A DNA stretch of 64,000 nt from Desulfobacterales bacterium. Its GTDB lineage: Bacteria; Desulfobacterota; Desulfobacteria; Desulfobacterales; JAHEIW01. The stretch lies in NCBI GenBank assembly GCA_030066985.1, contig JASJAN010000014.1, forward strand, positions 1 through 64,000, given 5' to 3'. Positions 60,774-64,000 of the stretch are shown one piece after another (positions within the stretch are counted from its first letter, which is position 1; each line of letters opens with the position of its first letter). The notes under the pieces were generated by a model, which searched no databases, was not told where the DNA came from, and was given only the letters and a program-made list of their open reading frames with translations. The position numbers and the translations under genes were made by a program.

Positions 60774-62354
60774 CTACAGCTCAAACGCCGCCACGCTGAT
60801 CATCAGCGGCAAGGCTCTCATTTTTTCGATAACATCCTCAGGGATGGGCGTGTCGGTGCGCAAAAAAATCATGGTTTTGTCGGAGCCCGCTTCCTGACCC
60901 ACCCGCATGCGGCTGATATTTATGTTGTGGTCACCCAGCAAGGTCCCGATGCTGCCGATAGCACCGGGTTTATCATGATTGTGGATTAAGATGAACCGAT
61001 CCACCGGCTCCAGTTCAAGTCGGAAATTATTGATGTGCACAACACGTGGATTTTTACGGCCAAAAATCGTCCCAGCCACCAGGTTCTCATCTTTATCCGA
61101 TATGGCCCTGACCGTTATCAGGTTAATATACTCCTCAGATTCTGATATTTTGGATTCCTTAACTTTAATACCGCGCTCTTTGGCCAGCAGTTTTGCATTC
61201 ACAAAATTAACGTCGTCTTTGATCATGGGTGTCATTAAGCCCTTTAATACCGCCGTAGTAACCGGTGACAGGTCCAGATCTTCAAAATCACCGGCATATT
61301 CGATCAGCACCTCTTTAATGGCACCCTGGGACAGTTGGGCCTGCAAACAGCCCATACGATCCGCCAGGGTTAAATAGGGATTTAATTTTTCGAGCAGATC
61401 ACCACTGACCGCCGGCACATTGACGGCATTGATCACCGTGCCATCCCTGAGAAAGGCGATGATTTGTTCGGCCACCATAACGGCCACATTGGTCTGGGCT
61501 TCCAGGGTCGACGCCCCGAGGTGCGGCGTGCAAATAACCCGCTCAATCTCAAACAGCGGGCAAACACCCGGCGGCTCGGTCTCAAATACATCCAGCGCAG
61601 CGCCGGCCACCTTGCCTTCTTTAAGGGCATCGTTCAAATCGGCTTCAGAGACAATGCCGCCGCGGGCGCAGTTAATGATCATCACTCCGTCTTTCATTTG
61701 ATCAAATGCTTTTTTATCAAGTAAACCGACAGTATCTTTGAGTTTGGGCACATGCACCGTAATATAGTCGGACCGCGCGTATAAGTCTTCAAGGGGGACA
61801 GCCTCAAAACCGGCTTTTTCAATCAGCTCGGCCGAGATATACGGATCGTGAACGATCACATTCATTTTTAAGCCCCGGGCACGGTCTGCCACAATGGATC
61901 CAATTTTACCAAACCCGATGATCCCGAGTACTTTATGATATATTTCACGCCCCTGAAGCTTCTTTTTTTCCCATTTTCCGTCTTTGAGCGTCGCGGTCCC
62001 CCAGGGGATATTGCGGGTTAAGGCCATCATCATGGCGATGCTATGTTCGGCAGTGGTGACCACATTGCCTGTCGGGGTGTTCATCACCAGCGTGCCCCGT
62101 TTGGTGGCGGCCGGGATATCCACATTGTCCAGACCAATGCCGGCACGCCCAATAACTTTAAGATTCTTGGCAGCGCCGAGAAGATCTTCAGTCACCTTTG
62201 TGGCACTGCGAATCACCAGCGCATCATAGTCGCCGATGATCTCTTTGAGCGCGTCCGGTTCTAAACCAGTGTTCACATCCACCTCAAATCCCGGTTCGGA
62301 CTCAAACATTTTAATGCCTGCTTCTCCGAGGTTATCACTAATCAATATTTTCAT
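60774..62354 (-). CDS. serA: D-3-phosphoglycerate dehydrogenase
   Basis: SerA catalyses the first step of serine synthesis. The 526-residue product is the long form: NAD-binding LGIIGFGKIGSIVADRARGL, catalytic Arg in NCARGGIVSEADL, Glu region and His in CTPHLGASTLEAQ, then the intermediate ASB domain (about 320-450) and a C-terminal ACT domain (FILIHNHDKPGAIGSIGTLL) for serine feedback. Start at 62354 with GGGGGGA upstream, preferred to a codon six positions earlier. It faces the hydroxyacyl-CoA dehydrogenase gene across a 480-base gap that contains operator site C. Confidence 0.96.
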   Translation of the reverse strand: MKILISDNLGEAGIKMFESEPGFEVDVNTGLEPDALKEIIGDYDALVIRSATKVTEDLLGAAKNLKVIGRAGIGLDNVDIPAATKRGTLVMNTPTGNVVTTAEHSIAMMMALTRNIPWGTATLKDGKWEKKKLQGREIYHKVLGIIGFGKIGSIVADRARGLKMNVIVHDPYISAELIEKAGFEAVPLEDLYARSDYITVHVPKLKDTVGLLDKKAFDQMKDGVMIINCARGGIVSEADLNDALKEGKVAGAALDVFETEPPGVCPLFEIERVICTPHLGASTLEAQTNVAVMVAEQIIAFLRDGTVINAVNVPAVSGDLLEKLNPYLTLADRMGCLQAQLSQGAIKEVLIEYAGDFEDLDLSPVTTAVLKGLMTPMIKDDVNFVNAKLLAKERGIKVKESKISESEEYINLITVRAISDKDENLVAGTIFGRKNPRVVHINNFRLELEPVDRFILIHNHDKPGAIGSIGTLLGDHNINISRMRVGQEAGSDKTMIFLRTDTPIPEDVIEKMRALPLMISVAAFEL

Positions 62355-62556
62355 GATATGTCCCCCCAGCACTTAATTTCTTTGTCTTTGACAAATATGT
62401 TTGGCGGATATGGATGAAATGGCAAAATGGATGTGCATCATCTCGCAGAGCGCTAAAACCCGTCTGTAACTGAGACCTTATGGTCAGGAATAAAAGTGAA
62501 ACGCTTGGGTGATGATTGATGCCGCTATGTTTTCGCAAACGAGCACATTTAGTGGC

Positions 62557-62595
62557 TTGACACACTTTTGTATACGGTATACAAAAACCTGTCAA
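62557..62595. promoter_or_regulatory. Palindromic operator, site C, flanked by inverted TTGACA boxes
   Basis: The exact 19-bp palindrome TTTGTATACGGTATACAAA is at 62567-62585, identical to site A. TTGACA lies at 62557-62562 on the plus strand and, inverted, at 62590-62595. On both strands a TATACA follows 15 bases later, a short spacing, so each divergent promoter would be weak unless helped. It can serve serA (minus), the hydroxyacyl-CoA dehydrogenase gene (plus), or both. Confidence 0.7.
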
Positions 62596-62838
62596 GCTAT
62601 TTATCCAGAGCATTTATCAGATTTTCCGAATATCCTTAAAGTGCCTATAATGCTCATTTTTTTAAGAAACTTAAAAAAAAAATAAATATTGATCTTGAAA
62701 GCTATCTTAAAAATAGTAGATCACCATTTAAGTTAACCGGTTGAGCTCGAATAATCAGAAATTGCCTAATACTATTTTTTACCGGCCAACGGGCCAACCG
62801 GTAACGGGCTCAACCATTATAAGAAAGGAAAGTCCACC
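62596..62838. other. AT-rich leader before the hydroxyacyl-CoA dehydrogenase gene, with repeat copy 5
   Basis: About 180 AT-rich bases without an open frame, then a short CCGTTA-family repeat (62779-62820: CCGGCCAACGGGCCAACC, GTAACGGGCTCAACC). If the plus-strand promoter at site C is used, this gives an untranslated leader of over 200 bases. Confidence 0.5.
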
Positions 62839-64000
62839 ATGGATGCTGCTAAAAATCTTTATCGCTCGGCCTTAAACCCTTTACTAATAGAACCCGCCAG
62901 CCCGTTACCCACCGAAATTGCGGTGATCGGTGCCGGAACCATTGGCCCGGATATCGGCTATTATCTTAAAAGTGCAATGCCGGACTGCAAACTGTATTTA
63001 GTGGATGTGGTTGAAAAACCCCTTCAACAGGCAGAAAAAAGGATTGTGGGATACACAGAAAAAGCCATCGAGAAAAAAAAGATGAAGCCCGAGCTTGCAG
63101 CTGCCGTTCGTGAAAATATCGTCTATACAACCGATTACCAGCAGATCAAAAACTGCCAGCTTGTCATCGAAGCGGCCACCGAGGCGATCCCGCTTAAACA
63201 GAAAATATTTGGAACCGTGGAAAATATCGTCAGTGATGACACCATCATCACCTCAAACACCTCCTCGATTCCGGCTGACAGAATATTTCAGAATATGAAA
63301 AAACCGGAAAGGACATCCATTACGCATTTTTTTGCTCCGGCCTGGCGCAGTCTTCCGGTTGAAGTGATCGCTTGGGAAAAAGGCAGTCAGGAAACACTGG
63401 ACTATCTGTTCTGGTTTTTTGCCAAAACAGGCAAAGCCCCTATTATCACCGATAATGCCATCTGTTTCGTCCTGGACCGCATATTTGACAACTGGTGCAA
63501 CGAATCCGCCTATTTGTTGGAAAGCGCAACGGCCAGCCAGATTGATAAAGTGGCGGAAGAATTTGTATTCGCCGGACCCTTTTTCGTGCTCAACCTGGCC
63601 AACGGCAATCCCATCATTATCGAGACCAACAGCCTGCAAATGGAAGAAGGCGCCCATTACCTGCCGGCCGGTATTTTGGCCTCAGTGGACCGCTGGCTCA
63701 CCCATCGCCCGGGCACCCCGGTGGAGGTGCCCGAAAATCTGAAATCCAGCATCAGGGATCGCCTGCTGGGCATCCTTTTTTCCCAATCTTTTGATATTAT
63801 CGACCGTGGTATTGGAACCAGGGAAGATCTGAATTTTGGCTGCCAGGTGGCACTGGGATTCCGTCAGGGGCCGTTGGATTTGATGCGGGATCTGGGGGAA
63901 AATGAGGTCATGCGCATCATGGAAAAATTTCAGTCGGATAGACCGGGTTTTCCGATGCCACAGCAGGCCTATTCCGCCTATCAGGATTTTAAGCGCTTTG
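62839..64000 (+). CDS. 3-hydroxyacyl-CoA dehydrogenase family protein (C-terminus beyond window)
   Basis: The visible 387 residues show an NAD-binding GAGTIGPDIG (31-40), VEAATEAIPLKQKIF, and TSNTSSIPADRIF followed by HFFAPAWRSLPVEVI, as in the 3-hydroxyacyl-CoA dehydrogenase family, where the catalytic His lies in the HFF region. A C-terminal dimerisation-like domain begins near residue 200. AAAGGAAAG precedes ATG 62839. The N-terminal 24 residues before the Rossmann fold are extra. It would oxidise a 3-hydroxyacyl-CoA to the keto form ahead of a thiolase. The gene runs off the right edge. It is downstream of operator site C. Confidence 0.9.
   Translation, partial: MDAAKNLYRSALNPLLIEPASPLPTEIAVIGAGTIGPDIGYYLKSAMPDCKLYLVDVVEKPLQQAEKRIVGYTEKAIEKKKMKPELAAAVRENIVYTTDYQQIKNCQLVIEAATEAIPLKQKIFGTVENIVSDDTIITSNTSSIPADRIFQNMKKPERTSITHFFAPAWRSLPVEVIAWEKGSQETLDYLFWFFAKTGKAPIITDNAICFVLDRIFDNWCNESAYLLESATASQIDKVAEEFVFAGPFFVLNLANGNPIIIETNSLQMEEGAHYLPAGILASVDRWLTHRPGTPVEVPENLKSSIRDRLLGILFSQSFDIIDRGIGTREDLNFGCQVALGFRQGPLDLMRDLGENEVMRIMEKFQSDRPGFPMPQQAYSAYQDFKRF

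Overview
The window reads as chromosome of an anaerobic, acyl-CoA-oxidising deltaproteobacterium (Desulfobacterota), most likely a sulfate-reducing Desulfobacterales member. This is inferred from gene content: ferredoxin-linked IorAB, a molybdenum hydroxylase with YqeB/YqeC maturation proteins, TRAP transport, a B12-dependent acyl-CoA mutase, a reductive-dehalogenase-like protein and many CoA-thioester enzymes. No ribosomal RNA or taxonomic marker is present to settle it. No phage, transposase or CRISPR array was seen.

Region 1 (1-22.3 kb) is mostly housekeeping: a large MscS/MscK-type channel (cut by the window start), a thioredoxin-reductase-like flavoprotein with a glutaredoxin-like front end, a Rossmann-fold protein whose best start codon is followed at once by a stop, ispD, an unusual HPr-domain protein, the RNase P RNA gene, a zinc-ribbon coiled-coil protein whose stop codon lies inside the RNase P RNA gene, a Nif3-like protein, a CAU tRNA, rpoD and dnaG, hisA and hisB, a SYLF lipoid-binding protein, tRNA-Ala(CGC), a YcaO-TPR protein and a dynamin-like GTPase. 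The rpoD product carries an extra N-terminal segment of over 200 residues rich in Lys, Ala, Thr and Pro, like histone H1, with no acidic residue before position 235.

Region 2 (22.4-37.7 kb) holds two poorly known proteins and an MFS transporter. It continues with a molybdenum-hydroxylase neighbourhood: YqeC, YqeB, a transglutaminase-like protein, a DsrE-like protein, a MocA-like cytidylyltransferase, an orphan RdhA-like corrinoid/iron-sulfur protein, a complete TRAP transporter, and the Mo, 2Fe-2S and FAD subunits of a xanthine-dehydrogenase-family enzyme.

Region 3 (37.7-49.0 kb) continues on the same strand with thiolase, phenylacetate-CoA-ligase-like, HyuB, HyuA, two-subunit acyl-CoA mutase, a FadR-type GntR regulator and a class III CoA-transferase. 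Together with the hydroxylase and TRAP genes this gives nearly 20 kb of same-strand genes that look like one catabolic programme for an unidentified substrate.

Region 4 (49-64 kb) carries small envelope and stress genes (lipoprotein with MliC domain, SH3-like, DinB, GNAT, PilZ), a rhodanese/metallo-beta-lactamase protein, then enoyl-CoA hydratase, a carboxyltransferase, acyl-CoA dehydrogenase, IorB/IorA, SerA and a truncated 3-hydroxyacyl-CoA dehydrogenase.

The most interesting link is a 19-bp palindrome (TTTGTATACGGTATACAAA). It occurs twice exactly and once with two changes, overlapping the -10 element of candidate promoters upstream of the CoA-transferase/regulator/mutase block, the carboxyltransferase gene and the serA/hydroxyacyl-CoA dehydrogenase divergent pair. 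The GntR protein encoded at 46.9-47.6 kb is the obvious candidate to bind it. Many intergenic gaps, including gaps inside apparent operons, are filled with self-complementary repeat elements of several families.
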